Positions 37,182 to 46,862 of a stretch of 64,000 nt of DNA are shown piece by piece. A program made the translations under genes and the position numbers. The notes under the pieces were generated by a model that was given only the letters and a program-made list of their open reading frames with translations, had not been told where the DNA came from and searched no databases. Within the stretch, counting starts at the first letter, position 1, and every line of letters starts with the position of its first letter. The stretch lies in contig CP123443.1 in the NCBI GenBank assembly GCA_029867005.1, positions 2,790,001 to 2,854,000 on the forward strand, given 5' to 3'. The stretch is from Candidatus Haliotispira prima. Lineage in GTDB: Bacteria; Spirochaetota; Spirochaetia; SP-2023.

Positions 37182-38219
37182 TCAGACCAGTAAGTCGTCA
37201 TCACCGCCGCGCGCAATGATGACCTCCCCGGCCTCCTCCAGTTTGCGGATGATACCCACGATCTTCTGTTGGACTTCTTCCACATCACTCATACGCACCG
37301 GCCCCATGAACTGCATGTCTTCTTCCAGCATGGCCGCCGCACGTTTAGACATGTTGCGAAAGATCTTGTCTTTTACTTCATCGTCCACAGCCTTCAGGGC
37401 CTTGGTCAGGTCCTGCTGGTCTACTTCCTTCAGTACCCGCTGAATTGAACCATCATCCAGCATGACAATATCATCGAAGACAAACATCTTCTTGCGGATT
37501 TCTTCAGCCAGTTCTGGGTCATCCTCTTCCAGACTTTCCATAATACTGCGCTCAGTGGCGCGGTCGATAGTGTTCAGGATCTCTACAATACTGTCGACAC
37601 CTCCGGCGACCGCGACATCCTCGGAGGAGATGGAGGCCAATTTCTTCTCCAGCACCCGCTCCACTTCACGAATGACTTCAGGGGAAGAACGTTCCATGTT
37701 AGCGATGCGCTTGGCCACTTCAGACTGCATATCCGGGTCAAGCCCGCCCAGTACCGCAGAAGCCTTGGCCGGCTCGATATACGACAGGATTAGAGCTATC
37801 GTCTGCGGGTGCTCCTGCTGAATGAAATTCAAAATGTGTTGTGGGTCAGCCCGCCGAACAAAATCAAAGGGGCGAGATTTTAGAGACGAGGTCAGACGAT
37901 TAATAATCTCGATGGCTTTGTCCGAACCCAGCGATTTCTCTAACAGCTCCCGGGCATAATCAACACCCCCCGCTGCCATGAAATCCTGGGCCATCATCAT
38001 TTCCTGGAATTCCTGTAGGACCAAGTCCCGGTCTTCCGATCTGACATTGCCCAAGCGAGCGATTTCAAAGGTAATCGTCTCCACTTCTTCTTGGTTGAGA
38101 TGCTTAAAAATGGCCGCAGAGATTTCGGAACCCAATGTGACAAGAAAAATGGCCGCCTTTTGTCGGCCTGTCAGTTCCTCATCACCACTCGGCACCCCAC
38201 CTGATTTAGACTTCGCCAT
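37182..38219 (-). CDS. fliG: Flagellar motor switch protein FliG
   Basis: 345 residues. N-terminal part (LTGRQKAAIFLVTLGSEISA) binds FliF; middle domain has the EHPQTIALILSYI motif (EHPQ at about 135); C-terminal domain carries the torque helix with charged residues (DLTKALKAVDDEVKDKIFRN, then MSKRAAAMLEEDMQFMGPVR). Couples stator motion to rotor rotation and direction. Normal length and order after fliF. Confidence 0.98.
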   Translation of the reverse strand: MAKSKSGGVPSGDEELTGRQKAAIFLVTLGSEISAAIFKHLNQEEVETITFEIARLGNVRSEDRDLVLQEFQEMMMAQDFMAAGGVDYARELLEKSLGSDKAIEIINRLTSSLKSRPFDFVRRADPQHILNFIQQEHPQTIALILSYIEPAKASAVLGGLDPDMQSEVAKRIANMERSSPEVIREVERVLEKKLASISSEDVAVAGGVDSIVEILNTIDRATERSIMESLEEDDPELAEEIRKKMFVFDDIVMLDDGSIQRVLKEVDQQDLTKALKAVDDEVKDKIFRNMSKRAAAMLEEDMQFMGPVRMSDVEEVQQKIVGIIRKLEEAGEVIIARGGDDDLLV

Positions 38220-38300
38220 CTGCGTACTCCTCTGAAATCTCTTTGCGAATCCCTCCCAAGTTCAACAGGTCAAACCTTCCTGTCCCTGACCGAACTACCG

Positions 38301-40004
38301 TTAATCATCCGCTATCCACATGCGTATCAGCTGAGCAACCCCTTGTGGGTTATCTCGCGTCAAATTGACCGCACTTTCCTGTAATTCAATATTGCCGCGA
38401 TTTGCCACGGCCATCTGGGAATTGGCGATATCTTCCTCAGCCGCGCGCAAGGCGGATTCTCTCATCGCCTGATGCTGGCGCGCCAATTCTTCTTCACGCG
38501 CGCGTTTGCGACGCTCACGCTCTTGCATAACAATGCGCAAAAGCAGACCCAGTACGATCAAAGCGGCCAAGACCCCAAGTAAAACCAATAAAATACGCCG
38601 CCGGGCCACAGCCCCGGCGTAGGTCTCATCTTCCTTGTCAAACTCCCTGCTGCGGTCAAAGGGAATGTTCTCCACGATGACAGTATCCCCCCGCACCTCA
38701 TTAATTCCCAGAGAATTCTTCAGCACATTGCGAATACTTTCCAGAATTTCGGGCGGAACCGGCTTATACTCACGCTGAATTTTGCCATTTACCACCTGAA
38801 CATTACCCGACTTGTCGTAGAGCCGTTCCCAGGTACCGTCAATCGCCACACCCACGGCAATTTTCTGCGTCTCCAAAGGACTCGCAATTTCTTCTTTTTC
38901 CAGTTCTCCGTACTGATAATTATTTACAGTCGAATCTTTCACATATTTCCCCGGAGTGTTTTCCAGTTCTTTGTAACCGGGCGGGGTCTGTCCTTCCTGA
39001 CCGGCAGGCCCCTCCGGATTGAAGGCACTGCCCTCAAAATTTTCCTTAGTGACTACTTCCGAGATTGGTGCCGGAGCCAGAATTTCCGTTTCATCATACG
39101 GCGTTTCCGGATTATCTTTCTTCAAAGTGATGGGCAGATATTCTTTGGAACGCTCCTTGCGATCGATATAGTCGAGGTCGATAGCAACATTGATGATTTC
39201 CAGACGCTCCCTGCTCACAATCGCACTCAGAGATTGGGCAATCTTGCGCGTCAGTTCCGCTTCTTCAATCTTCTTCTGCTTTAGTATCTTGGTACCCAAG
39301 GCCAAGCGGTCAAAATCCTTCAGACTGTCAAAATCGTTTAATACCAAACCGTTATTATCCAGAACGGTAATATTATCCGCAGACAGGCCCGCCACGGCAA
39401 AGCTGATCAAGCGTACGATACCTTGGACCTGCTTTTTGTCTTCCAGCAGATCCACCCCGGGTCTGGGTGTTAAGATGACAGAGGCTGTCGTGGGTTCCTG
39501 CAATTCCCTCAAAATTTCTTTTTTCGGTGTCACCAGAGTCACCGAGGCACTGTCTATAGTTTCCAGTGCTGTAATGTGCTGATTTAAATTTTGCGTAATC
39601 GCGCGCCGAAGGCGCACGTCATTTTCAAATTGAGATGTCGTCCAACGCTGAACGTCAAACACAGACCAAGGGTCCATGTTTTTCGGCACCAAGTCCTCCT
39701 GCACCAGCAAGGCACGCACCATTCTTGCCGTTTGGCCGTTGGCTACGTATATCTTGCCATTGCTTACCGTGTAGGAGATATTCTCTCGGTCCAGGCGCAG
39801 GGCCATCCGATCTAAGGCCACTTGGTCCTGGATAGAAACATTGAAAACCGCTGTCTGTACCGAGGAACCACCCCAAAAAAACAACGAAACAAGGCCAACC
39901 AAAAGCAGGGCGAAGATACCGAGGCCGATAGCTCGCTGCATGGTTGACCATTTATTCCAAAGATTCGTTATGGCATTGCGGATGTTTTGGAAAAAATCAC
40001 CCAT
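38301..40004 (-). CDS. fliF: Flagellar MS-ring protein FliF
   Basis: 567 residues. Membrane segments near the N-terminus (LGIFALLLVGLVSLFF) and C-terminus (ILLVLLGVLAALIVLGLLL). Between them the ring-building motifs appear, including YTVSNGKIYVANGQTARMVR and ASVTLVTPKKEI. The last residues (NPQGVAQLIRMWIADD) are the FliG-binding tail. It forms the membrane ring on which the flagellum is assembled. Confidence 0.97.
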   Translation of the reverse strand: MGDFFQNIRNAITNLWNKWSTMQRAIGLGIFALLLVGLVSLFFWGGSSVQTAVFNVSIQDQVALDRMALRLDRENISYTVSNGKIYVANGQTARMVRALLVQEDLVPKNMDPWSVFDVQRWTTSQFENDVRLRRAITQNLNQHITALETIDSASVTLVTPKKEILRELQEPTTASVILTPRPGVDLLEDKKQVQGIVRLISFAVAGLSADNITVLDNNGLVLNDFDSLKDFDRLALGTKILKQKKIEEAELTRKIAQSLSAIVSRERLEIINVAIDLDYIDRKERSKEYLPITLKKDNPETPYDETEILAPAPISEVVTKENFEGSAFNPEGPAGQEGQTPPGYKELENTPGKYVKDSTVNNYQYGELEKEEIASPLETQKIAVGVAIDGTWERLYDKSGNVQVVNGKIQREYKPVPPEILESIRNVLKNSLGINEVRGDTVIVENIPFDRSREFDKEDETYAGAVARRRILLVLLGVLAALIVLGLLLRIVMQERERRKRAREEELARQHQAMRESALRAAEEDIANSQMAVANRGNIELQESAVNLTRDNPQGVAQLIRMWIADD

Positions 40005-40060
40005 TCTATATGCCCCTCATAAAAATTCCTTATACTATTATCCACTAAGACCGACTTACT

Positions 40061-40420
40061 CTAGCGGATCGTAGTCAGTTCCTTGAATGCAGTAGTAGCA
40101 CGGTCGATCACCGCTTTCGTCAGACTCAGGCTCATATCAGCTTTGAGCATGCTCACTACTACGGTAGAAGGATCCACGGAATCGGGGCTTACAATGGCTT
40201 GCTGCTGCAACAGTTGACTATCCATAATCTGATTGTTTGTTTGGCCCAGGGCATCCAGAACCATGCTCCCAAAGGTACCCGACTTCACTTCCCGGGCTTC
40301 AAAGATGCCTTCCGGCCCTCCGTCTTTTTTCAGATGCAGCGGATGTGTCTTCCGGAGCTCTATATTAGAATACTGAGCCGTTTCTGGTTCAAAATTTGGC
40401 AAATTACGCATTATATTCAT
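40061..40420 (-). CDS. fliE: Flagellar hook-basal body protein FliE
   Basis: 119 residues; the C-terminal half matches FliE (VSMLKADMSLSLTKAVIDRA and KELTTIR end). FliE joins the MS ring to the rod. The N-terminal 30 residues are longer than usual. Lies between flgC and fliF, as in most spirochaetes. Confidence 0.93.
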   Translation of the reverse strand: MNIMRNLPNFEPETAQYSNIELRKTHPLHLKKDGGPEGIFEAREVKSGTFGSMVLDALGQTNNQIMDSQLLQQQAIVSPDSVDPSTVVVSMLKADMSLSLTKAVIDRATTAFKELTTIR

Positions 40421-40465
40421 AAGTGTTCCCTATAATTTTGAAAGACCCGAGGTCCGAAGCTATCA

Positions 40466-40924
40466 TTATCCACGCAAAAGATCAACAACACTTTTGTACA
40501 TACTTTTTGAACCGTCAACAATCCGTGCATTCGCCTCATAAGCCCTTTGTACTTCCGTCATATCTACCATTTCTTCCATGATATTCACATTCGGATACTC
40601 TACGTAGCCCGTCAGTTTACCGATTTTGTGAGCATCCGGATGAGTTGGGTCATAGACCAAACGGGTATCGCTCATATCTTTCTCGATCCTGTCAACTTTC
40701 ACACCCTTGCCGATACCATTATCCAAGGCTTCGGGCAGGAAAGGGGAACGCCAGTACGGCTGTGAATTCATCGTTCTCAGAATAGTGCGACTGCGGCGAA
40801 AGGGCCCGCCTTCAGGAGTCCGCGTAGTACTCGCGTTGGCGATATTATTGGCAATTACATCCTTGCGCACGTTCTGCGCACTCATGCCGGAACTGGCCAC
40901 ATTGATAGCGGAAAAAATACCCAT
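40466..40924 (-). CDS. flgC: Flagellar basal-body rod protein FlgC
   Basis: 152 residues. N-terminal rod motif SAINVASSGMSAQNVRKDVI with ANNIANASTTRTPEGGPFRR, and C-terminal VEYPNVNIMEEMVDMTEVQR with YEANARIVDGSKSM. Proximal rod component of the periplasmic flagellum. Follows flgB by 25 nt. Confidence 0.97.
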   Translation of the reverse strand: MGIFSAINVASSGMSAQNVRKDVIANNIANASTTRTPEGGPFRRSRTILRTMNSQPYWRSPFLPEALDNGIGKGVKVDRIEKDMSDTRLVYDPTHPDAHKIGKLTGYVEYPNVNIMEEMVDMTEVQRAYEANARIVDGSKSMYKSVVDLLRG

Positions 40925-40949
40925 TGTTCAAACTCCTAACAGCTGGTTT

Positions 40950-41366
40950 TTAGGACAGTACCTTCTTGATTTGGCCAAATTCAAAGCCAACCGCTGCGGC
41001 CATGGACTCATAGCGCATCTGGTTTTTCAGCGCATCGCCGACTTCCTGGTCATAATCAACGTTGTTGCCATTGTTGTCACTTTGGCTCAGATAATCCAAA
41101 GTCCGGCGCGGCTGAACCGCTTGATAGTCCCGAAGCCGAAACGGATCGACATGCCGGGGGTCTGCCGTCTTCACGGGAATCACAGGCTCCTGTTCCGAAG
41201 CCAAGGCCCGACCCAACTGTGCCTCGAAAGATATACTGCTGCGCTTAAAATTCGGCGTACCCGCATTGGCCAAATTGTTGGCGATTACATCACGCCGCAC
41301 ACTCGCAACCTGCATGGAACGTTCCAAAATATCTAACGTCCTGCCAAATGTTGTACGCTCAAACAT
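40950..41366 (-). CDS. flgB: Flagellar basal-body rod protein FlgB
   Basis: 138 residues with the rod signature VRRDVIANNLANAGTPNFKR and a C-terminal helix (MRYESMAAAVGFEFGQIKKV). First gene of the operon flgB-flgC-fliE-fliF-fliG-fliH-fliI-fliJ-flbB-unknown. No upstream promoter could be chosen with confidence. Confidence 0.96.
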   Translation of the reverse strand: MFERTTFGRTLDILERSMQVASVRRDVIANNLANAGTPNFKRSSISFEAQLGRALASEQEPVIPVKTADPRHVDPFRLRDYQAVQPRRTLDYLSQSDNNGNNVDYDQEVGDALKNQMRYESMAAAVGFEFGQIKKVLS

Positions 41367-42358
41367 AGATACCCCCTGCTTTTAAGGCCCTGACCGAGGA
41401 AAATCGTGCCCAATACTTCAGCACATTACACTCCAGCGTAATTGCGCCAGTTTACAAGAAAAAATTGATAAGGCAAGAAGCTATTATCCAAAAATTCAAG
41501 ATATTCGAGATATTTATTTGACATTCTCGGTCACCAAATCCCAAAATGGGCTTTAGCGGGCTTCGGCCCAAAGAATCTGTTAGATATTTCCCCTATATTG
41601 TCAAAGACCTCCGTCTTTTGTACAGACTTATTCCAGGGAAAATATTCTAAATAGAATAACATATCTCTTACAGCCTAATGATATAATGGATGAATAAATA
41701 CAGGAGTATTAATATTAAAAATAAGCATCCGGCAGCAACATTATTATGCCAACACGACAGCACCTCCCCGGCACGTCCTGCCAATGACCGGGGCAGAGGC
41801 TTTACCCGCAGAACTTCCGGCAACCGGCAACCGAGAAATGACAAAAGAAAAGTAAAGAGAAGTCCCGATCCGTCACCCTCCGATAAATTGGAGTCACAGG
41901 ACTCATAGGGATCATAAAAATCGTCAAATTGGGTCCGTCTCCTGATATAAATGTTTCTACCGTTGTGCCTGCTGAGTCACGATACATCCTTCCATCCCAC
42001 CTTCTTCCATTCCACCTTGGATTTGGGGCTACTTTGGTCTGAACACTTCCACATTTAATGTTATCCCGTTTCCGGCCCTATTTCCTCCAATTTTGCTTCA
42101 CATTTCCACCATTTTCCAAAAGTGGTTCCAATCTGCTCACAGAATGGTAACAAGATAGTAACAAGATGAGATATCTCCCATTTTCCTTGACCAAAAGGTT
42201 CTCAAAGCTATCCAAGACAGCCTAAGAAAAGATGACGGCTAGGGTGCCCCACTTGCCACTCCCGCTATCAACACACTACAATCCCATCCCACACAACAGC
42301 AGGCCAGGCAACAAAAAAATGTTTAGGATGCAAAGCATACAGGCACACAGGAGTTTCC
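41367..42358. other. Long intergenic region between divergent units
   Basis: Nearly 1 kb between flgB (minus) and the tehB-like gene (plus). No open frame here has an RBS and family similarity; the 72-codon frame at 41690-41908 is low complexity. It must hold the flgB operon promoter. A minus-strand TTGACA occurs near 41600 but has no good -10 partner. A short GGGC-TTCG-GCCC hairpin lies near 41558-41571. Confidence 0.5.
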
Positions 42359-43369
42359 ATGTCCCATACCCACAACTCAGGCAAATTCAATGTATTCCAA
42401 ACCGTGGAGCTCTCGCTCCTGGCCAAAGAGGATATCCAGTTTGTGCCCGAAGGGGTCTGGTTGGAGCTCAAGCCCGGCAGTTCGGAGCAGCTGCATCTCT
42501 TCCTCTACAGACTCAGCCCTGAGTACCAACAGGAAGGCCAAAATATGCAATTGGTATCCTGCGGCGAACACGAGCTGTGTGGGGGGCAGACCTTCGTTTT
42601 GCAGCCAACACAATTTTTCCGACTCTGCTCGAAAGAAACGGAGGAAGGACAAGCTGCAAAACAGAAAGAAGAACAGAGTATTGTGGGAACGGCCGAATTT
42701 TCTACGATCCCCAATCTGTATTTCAACAAGAAATTCAACAGCAGCAATGGCTTAGGGCAACCCCACAGCGAAGTAGCCTACTTTAAGTCTGCCTACAGCC
42801 ACCTCCACCCCGATTTTGGTCGGCGGACTTTGCAGGTTCTGGACCTCGGCTGCGGCCGAGGCCGCAATGCCGTAATCTTTGCCGGGGACCGAGAACAGGA
42901 GTACAATGTTCTCGGTCTGGACCAAAGTAGCCAAAGTCTGACAGCCTGGAATACCATGTCCCAAACCAAAGGCTTCGGGCAGGGAAAACTTATCAGCCGA
43001 CAGACCGATTTAAACCATTGGCGGGAAGCCCCCGCGCATGATGTGGCCATGGCCATCGTCAGCCTCCAATTTCTAGAGGCCCGGGCAGCCACAGAGCTGC
43101 TGTCCCACTGCATGGAGCAGGCAAACGGTGGTGCTTTGCACTTGGCCGTCTTTCCCATTGCCAGCCAAAACCCTGCCATTGTCTGGCCCGGAGGCTTCCA
43201 CTTCCTGCCTCAAAGCGAAGAAGTCAAACTGCTCTACATGAAACAGGGCTGGTCCGTTCTGGAATATCGGGAAAACTACGGTCACTTGGGCAAGATGGCC
43301 GGAGATGGCCTGCCGGTGCGCGGCCTCTTCGCCACCCTGATCGCCCAAAAGCCCCCTCAAACACCTTAA
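42359..43369 (+). CDS. tehB: TehB-like SAM-dependent methyltransferase, long form
   Basis: 336 residues. The N-terminal 90-100 residues resemble the cupin-like domain found before TehB in long forms (NVFQTVELSLLAKEDIQFVP). From about 120, NLYFNKKFNS with HSEV leads to the SAM-binding motif I LQVLDLGCGRGRNAVIFAGD and a class I methyltransferase fold. TehB methylates tellurite and related oxyanions; the real substrate here is unproven. RBS AGGAG lies 5 nt before ATG. It precedes radA by about 105 nt on the same strand. Confidence 0.75.
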   Translation: MSHTHNSGKFNVFQTVELSLLAKEDIQFVPEGVWLELKPGSSEQLHLFLYRLSPEYQQEGQNMQLVSCGEHELCGGQTFVLQPTQFFRLCSKETEEGQAAKQKEEQSIVGTAEFSTIPNLYFNKKFNSSNGLGQPHSEVAYFKSAYSHLHPDFGRRTLQVLDLGCGRGRNAVIFAGDREQEYNVLGLDQSSQSLTAWNTMSQTKGFGQGKLISRQTDLNHWREAPAHDVAMAIVSLQFLEARAATELLSHCMEQANGGALHLAVFPIASQNPAIVWPGGFHFLPQSEEVKLLYMKQGWSVLEYRENYGHLGKMAGDGLPVRGLFATLIAQKPPQTP

Positions 43370-43474
43370 TAAAACAGAAGAATTTGGCACTACATTGCCT
43401 GGTTTTTACCCAAGTTTGGTTACGGCAACTCGGATGCGACAAAACTCTAGCCCGACTTGCCGACAATATTAGGT

Positions 43475-44902
43475 ATGGCAAAGCTAAAGAAACATTTCAT
43501 TTGTTCGGTCTGCAACCAACAGGAAGTCCAGTGGCAGGGGCGTTGCCGCAGTTGCGGCAGCTGGAACAGCTTCAGCGAAGAACCCTCCGGTGGGATTCCC
43601 GGCGTTTCCGCACCGGTCCAAGGGCGGGCGGGCACCGGTATCAAAGGCGAACAGAAGGGCCACAGCAAGGCGGTGGCCTTGGCCGAGGTGCCCATCCCGC
43701 AAATACAGAGACAGAGCAGTGGCTTTGTCGAACTGGACCGCGTCTTGGGGGGCGGGTTGGTACCCGGCTCCGTGGTGATGCTTGGCGGTGAGCCGGGAAT
43801 CGGCAAATCCACACTCCTGCTCCAAATGGCTGCCCGTTTGCAGCAGCGTGGAACCAAAGTCCTCTACGTTTCGGCAGAGGAATCCGCCCTGCAACTAAAG
43901 ATCCGGGCTGAACGCCTGGGTTGCGCCGAGAGCCAATTTCTGCTGTTGTGCAACAACCACTTGGGCAATCTAGTGGCCGGCATCCACCGCCGCGCCGAGA
44001 CCGGCAGTACCGGACCGGAACTATTGATTGTCGATTCTTTGCAGACAATCTTGGAACCCAGCCTCGGCACCGTCCCGGGTACACCCTCCCAACTGCGCCA
44101 TGTGACCCAAATCTTGCAGGACTGCTGCCGGGAATACAAACTGACCATGCTGCTGGTCGCCCATCTAACCAAAGACGGTGTAATCGCCGGGCCCCGCACC
44201 GTGGAACACATGGTGGACTGTGTCATTTATTTTGAACACGGGGAACACGATCTGCGCATTTTGCAGGCAAACAAGAACCGCTTTGGTTCCACATCCGAAA
44301 TGGGCATTTTGCAAATGACCGATGCGGGCCTGGAAGAACTGAAGAATCCACAGCAATATTTTCTCTCGCAGCGCAGCGGGGAGCTGCCTGCCGGGATTGC
44401 CATCGCTCCGGTGCACGAGGGTTCGCGTAGTCTGCTGGTGGAGGTACAGGCCCTGACCGTTCCGGCCAAGGGCTCCGTCTCGCGCATCTTTGCCGACCGC
44501 TTGGACAATGCACGGGTCTCCCGCATCGCTGCTGTCCTGGAACGACACACGGGGGTAATATTTTCCGATCAGGATATTTATATCAATGTCGCAGGCGGCT
44601 TGCGTTTGCAGGATATCGCTCTGGACTTACCGTTGGCCCTGGCCCTGCTCAGTGCCCGGAAGACACGGCCCCTGCCAAAGTATCTGACCTCGGCAGCCGA
44701 GCTGTCATTAGCCGGCGAATTGCGGCCTATCAAACATGAAGAGCTGCGGCTGCGCAGCGCAGCCGATTTTGGCATGCAGCAAATTCTGTTGCCCCAGAAA
44801 CGAAGTACAAATACCGGGAACGAAGAAGAAGCCAAGGTACGGATAACCCGCCTGGACCAAATCGAAGAAGTCTTACAACAGATTTTCCCCTCTTCGACCT
44901 AG
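43475..44902 (+). CDS. radA: DNA repair protein RadA
   Basis: 475 residues from ATG 43475-43477 (MAKLKKHFICSVCNQQEVQW). N-terminal C4 zinc finger (CSVC...CRSCGSW), RecA-like ATPase with Walker A GEPGIGKSTLLLQMA, the RadA-specific KNRFGSTSEMG, and a C-terminal Lon-protease-like domain (INVAGGLRLQDIALDLPLAL). RadA is a branch-migration helicase in recombination. It carries an AAT-rich linker near the start typical of the family. All key motifs are intact. Confidence 0.97.
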   Translation: MAKLKKHFICSVCNQQEVQWQGRCRSCGSWNSFSEEPSGGIPGVSAPVQGRAGTGIKGEQKGHSKAVALAEVPIPQIQRQSSGFVELDRVLGGGLVPGSVVMLGGEPGIGKSTLLLQMAARLQQRGTKVLYVSAEESALQLKIRAERLGCAESQFLLLCNNHLGNLVAGIHRRAETGSTGPELLIVDSLQTILEPSLGTVPGTPSQLRHVTQILQDCCREYKLTMLLVAHLTKDGVIAGPRTVEHMVDCVIYFEHGEHDLRILQANKNRFGSTSEMGILQMTDAGLEELKNPQQYFLSQRSGELPAGIAIAPVHEGSRSLLVEVQALTVPAKGSVSRIFADRLDNARVSRIAAVLERHTGVIFSDQDIYINVAGGLRLQDIALDLPLALALLSARKTRPLPKYLTSAAELSLAGELRPIKHEELRLRSAADFGMQQILLPQKRSTNTGNEEEAKVRITRLDQIEEVLQQIFPSST

Positions 44903-44904
44903 GC

Positions 44905-44945
44905 CTTATCCCCTTCCCCCCTTCTTTTTGGGGGGGGGGACCTCT
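44905..44945 (+). terminator. C/G-run hairpin after radA
   Basis: CCCCCC (44916-44921), TTCTTTTT, then a run of ten G (44930-44939). The runs can pair into a hairpin between the convergent radA and NYN genes. The G10 tract is a potential slippage site but lies outside coding sequence. No clear T-tract follows on the plus strand, so termination is only probable. Confidence 0.4.
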
Positions 44946-44948
44946 CTC

Positions 44949-45557
44949 TCAATCCAAGTTCGGCTCAATAATCTCACGCCAGCGCACATAGTCGCTGTGC
45001 TTAACCAGATCACGATGCAGACTCTGGCCCTCAAATTCCACAACTACGATCTGCACACCGTTTTTCCGCGCCTCTTTCATGGCCGGGATACAGTCGGTGT
45101 CATTGCTGATCAAAATGATGCGGTCCACCAAACGTTTTTCGGAATAATGCGCAATGTCCAGACCGATGCGCATGTCGACACCCTTCTGCTCAAAACTGGG
45201 CAGAAAATCACTGTCGCCCAAAGTTCGGCTAAAAGTGCTGTCTTCCTGCTTCAGAATAAAACCGCGAAAGCGCAGCTCCCCAAGCCGTATAGCCATCAGG
45301 TCATAGGATGCCAGACCGTCAAACTCTGCCGGGTTCCCATAAAAGCGTTTGCTGTCTCCCGAAATCGGGAGCTGCTGCTCGCCCTCGTAACGCAGGCAAT
45401 CGTAGTACAGGATACGCATCAAATCTTCATCGTCGTCCTCACAGGAACGGATATTATCGTAGAGAAAGTCTGTATACCGGCGGTGAGCCAGTTTATGTTC
45501 AGTAACGACTACCTTCTTAAAATAACCTCCGTCTACGATAGTGACAGTTTTAATCAT
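44949..45557 (-). CDS. NYN-domain (LabA/DUF88-type) putative ribonuclease
   Basis: 202 residues. Begins MIKTVTIVDGGYFKK with the first acidic site Asp9. The central part has FEQKGVDMRIGLDIAH, where Asp follows the KGVD motif, and IILISNDTDCIPAMKEARKN supplies the conserved SxDxD site. This is the PIN-like NYN fold, expected to be a metal-dependent RNase. The substrate is unknown. TATAAT followed by AAAGGAAG lies immediately upstream. Convergent with radA. Confidence 0.8.
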   Translation of the reverse strand: MIKTVTIVDGGYFKKVVVTEHKLAHRRYTDFLYDNIRSCEDDDEDLMRILYYDCLRYEGEQQLPISGDSKRFYGNPAEFDGLASYDLMAIRLGELRFRGFILKQEDSTFSRTLGDSDFLPSFEQKGVDMRIGLDIAHYSEKRLVDRIILISNDTDCIPAMKEARKNGVQIVVVEFEGQSLHRDLVKHSDYVRWREIIEPNLD

Positions 45558-46027
45558 ATATTCTTCCTTTATTATAGGATAACTTCATACTACGCTACCC
45601 GGAAAATAAAATATTGTTATCTATAAAATAACACTCACTCGTAGTGCTTTTTGACACAAAATATAAACAGCCGGCAGTGACGATTCTTATGCCACAAACC
45701 ATCTCTTAATACGATCACTGCCAATGATAGTAAATAGATGGAACAATTGAAAATCGACAAGGCGGGCATTGTATTATTTTAGCATAAAATAGACAATGCC
45801 CGGACGATGACGGAATGTTCACAGAAATTCCTCAATATACAGAGGAAAAATCCTCATCAGCCTAAAACAATAGCTACCCAAAATTTGACGGGTAAGCACA
45901 GAGCATTCCACAAAACCCGTTTTCCCGCAGAGAATATTATATAAAATGTTCATTCACAATATAACGTTTAGTCACAAATTATTCATTTTTATTCACCTTC
46001 CGTTATGTGACAACACACCCTAAAATA

Positions 46028-46056
46028 TTGATGATTATCTGCTTGAGCTTTATACT
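46028..46056 (+). promoter_or_regulatory. Candidate promoter of the DUF1007-NicO operon
   Basis: -35 TTGATG (46028-46033), 17-bp spacer, -10 TATACT (46051-46056). It leaves a 5' untranslated region of about 140 nt. Confidence 0.5.
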
Positions 46057-46072
46057 ATAGCAAAATATCATT

Positions 46073-46108
46073 CCGGTACTTGCAAGCCTGTACTATAAAA
46101 AGTGCCGG
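46073..46108 (+). promoter_or_regulatory. Hairpin in the 5' leader of the metal-transport operon
   Basis: CCGGTACT (46073-46080) pairs with AGTGCCGG (46101-46108), 8 bp with one G-T pair. Further purine-rich sequence lies before the start codon. A metal-sensing RNA would fit the downstream genes, but I do not recognise a known riboswitch consensus. Confidence 0.35.
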
Positions 46109-46202
46109 AGGGAACTATTTGGGGGCCGGTCTTTTTGAGAGAAGGTCTTAGAGACACTTCAAAAGTACTACAGCAACTGGAAGTCCGAATTTGGAGATCA
46201 GA

Positions 46203-46856
46203 ATGGGAAAATTGAACTATGCAAGCTATCGTCAGTCGGAATGGCCAAGAATTATTCTTAAGATAATATTGCCTGTGTTGGTCACATTTCTCGGAGCAGG
46301 GCAATTAATGGCACATCCCCATGTTTTCATTGCCGGGACCTTGGCCCCGAAAGTTTCACCGGACGGGCAGTACTTGGTGGGCACCGAAGTCCGCTGGGCC
46401 TTTGACCAAATTTACAGCTCTCAAATGATTCTTGATTTTGACCGGGACAAGAATGGTAAAATTGACGAAGCCGAGAAAACGGTGATCTACGAAGAGGCTT
46501 TTATCCACTTAGCAGCAATAGACTACTTTCTCGAGATTGAACCGAAATCCCAAACCGGCACCCAAAAGATACGCCCGGGCACAGCCGATGACTTTCGCGC
46601 ATCCATTGATGACGGCAAGATGGTCTATCAATTTTATGTGCCATTTGTCGGGGGTACGGCCAAAGGGATACAACTGGGTGGCCGTAAAGAATTTGTTATT
46701 TTTCTGGAAGACCCGGAATATTTCATTGCCTTTGATTCATTGCTAAAGCTTGGCATTCCCTTCAGAGGGGTGACGATAAGCCGTAAAGAAATTGTGGTAC
46801 AAAATTTACAGTGGGGGCCCTATCCCGTCCAAGCTGTCAGTGTGAGAGGCATGTAA
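46203..46856 (+). CDS. DUF1007 periplasmic protein, partner of a NicO transporter
   Basis: 217 residues from ATG 46203-46205, GGAG six nt upstream (a TTG at 46191 is less likely). Signal-type segment IILKIILPVLVTFLGAGQLM, then the family hallmark AHPHVFIAG just after it, whose His residues may bind metal, and an EF-hand-like DFDRDKNGKIDEAE. DUF1007 proteins usually stand beside NicO/RcnA-type transporters and are thought to help nickel, cobalt or zinc handling in the periplasm. Six nt before the next gene. Confidence 0.85.
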   Translation: MGKLNYASYRQSEWPRIILKIILPVLVTFLGAGQLMAHPHVFIAGTLAPKVSPDGQYLVGTEVRWAFDQIYSSQMILDFDRDKNGKIDEAEKTVIYEEAFIHLAAIDYFLEIEPKSQTGTQKIRPGTADDFRASIDDGKMVYQFYVPFVGGTAKGIQLGGRKEFVIFLEDPEYFIAFDSLLKLGIPFRGVTISRKEIVVQNLQWGPYPVQAVSVRGM

Positions 46857-46862
46857 AGACTG

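Larger units (their letters stand above)
45558..46202. other. AT-rich intergenic region upstream of the metal-transport operon
   Basis: About 645 nt, no gene seen. Contains the promoter and 5' hairpin listed separately. Several short inverted repeats occur (for example GGGCATTGT near 45764 facing ACAATGCCC near 45792), which could form a stem around 45764-45800. Confidence 0.5.

Noticed and set aside
41595..41610. TTGACA on the minus strand upstream of flgB as the operon promoter
   Set aside because: No acceptable -10 hexamer at 16-18 bp; left as undefined.
41690..41908. 72-codon plus-strand frame after a TATAAT-like sequence
   Set aside because: Low-complexity Arg/Pro/Ser composition and no start with RBS in frame.
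43457..43474. TTG start six codons upstream of radA ATG
   Set aside because: RadA proteins begin at the zinc-finger region MAKxKxxFxC; the upstream codons are not conserved.
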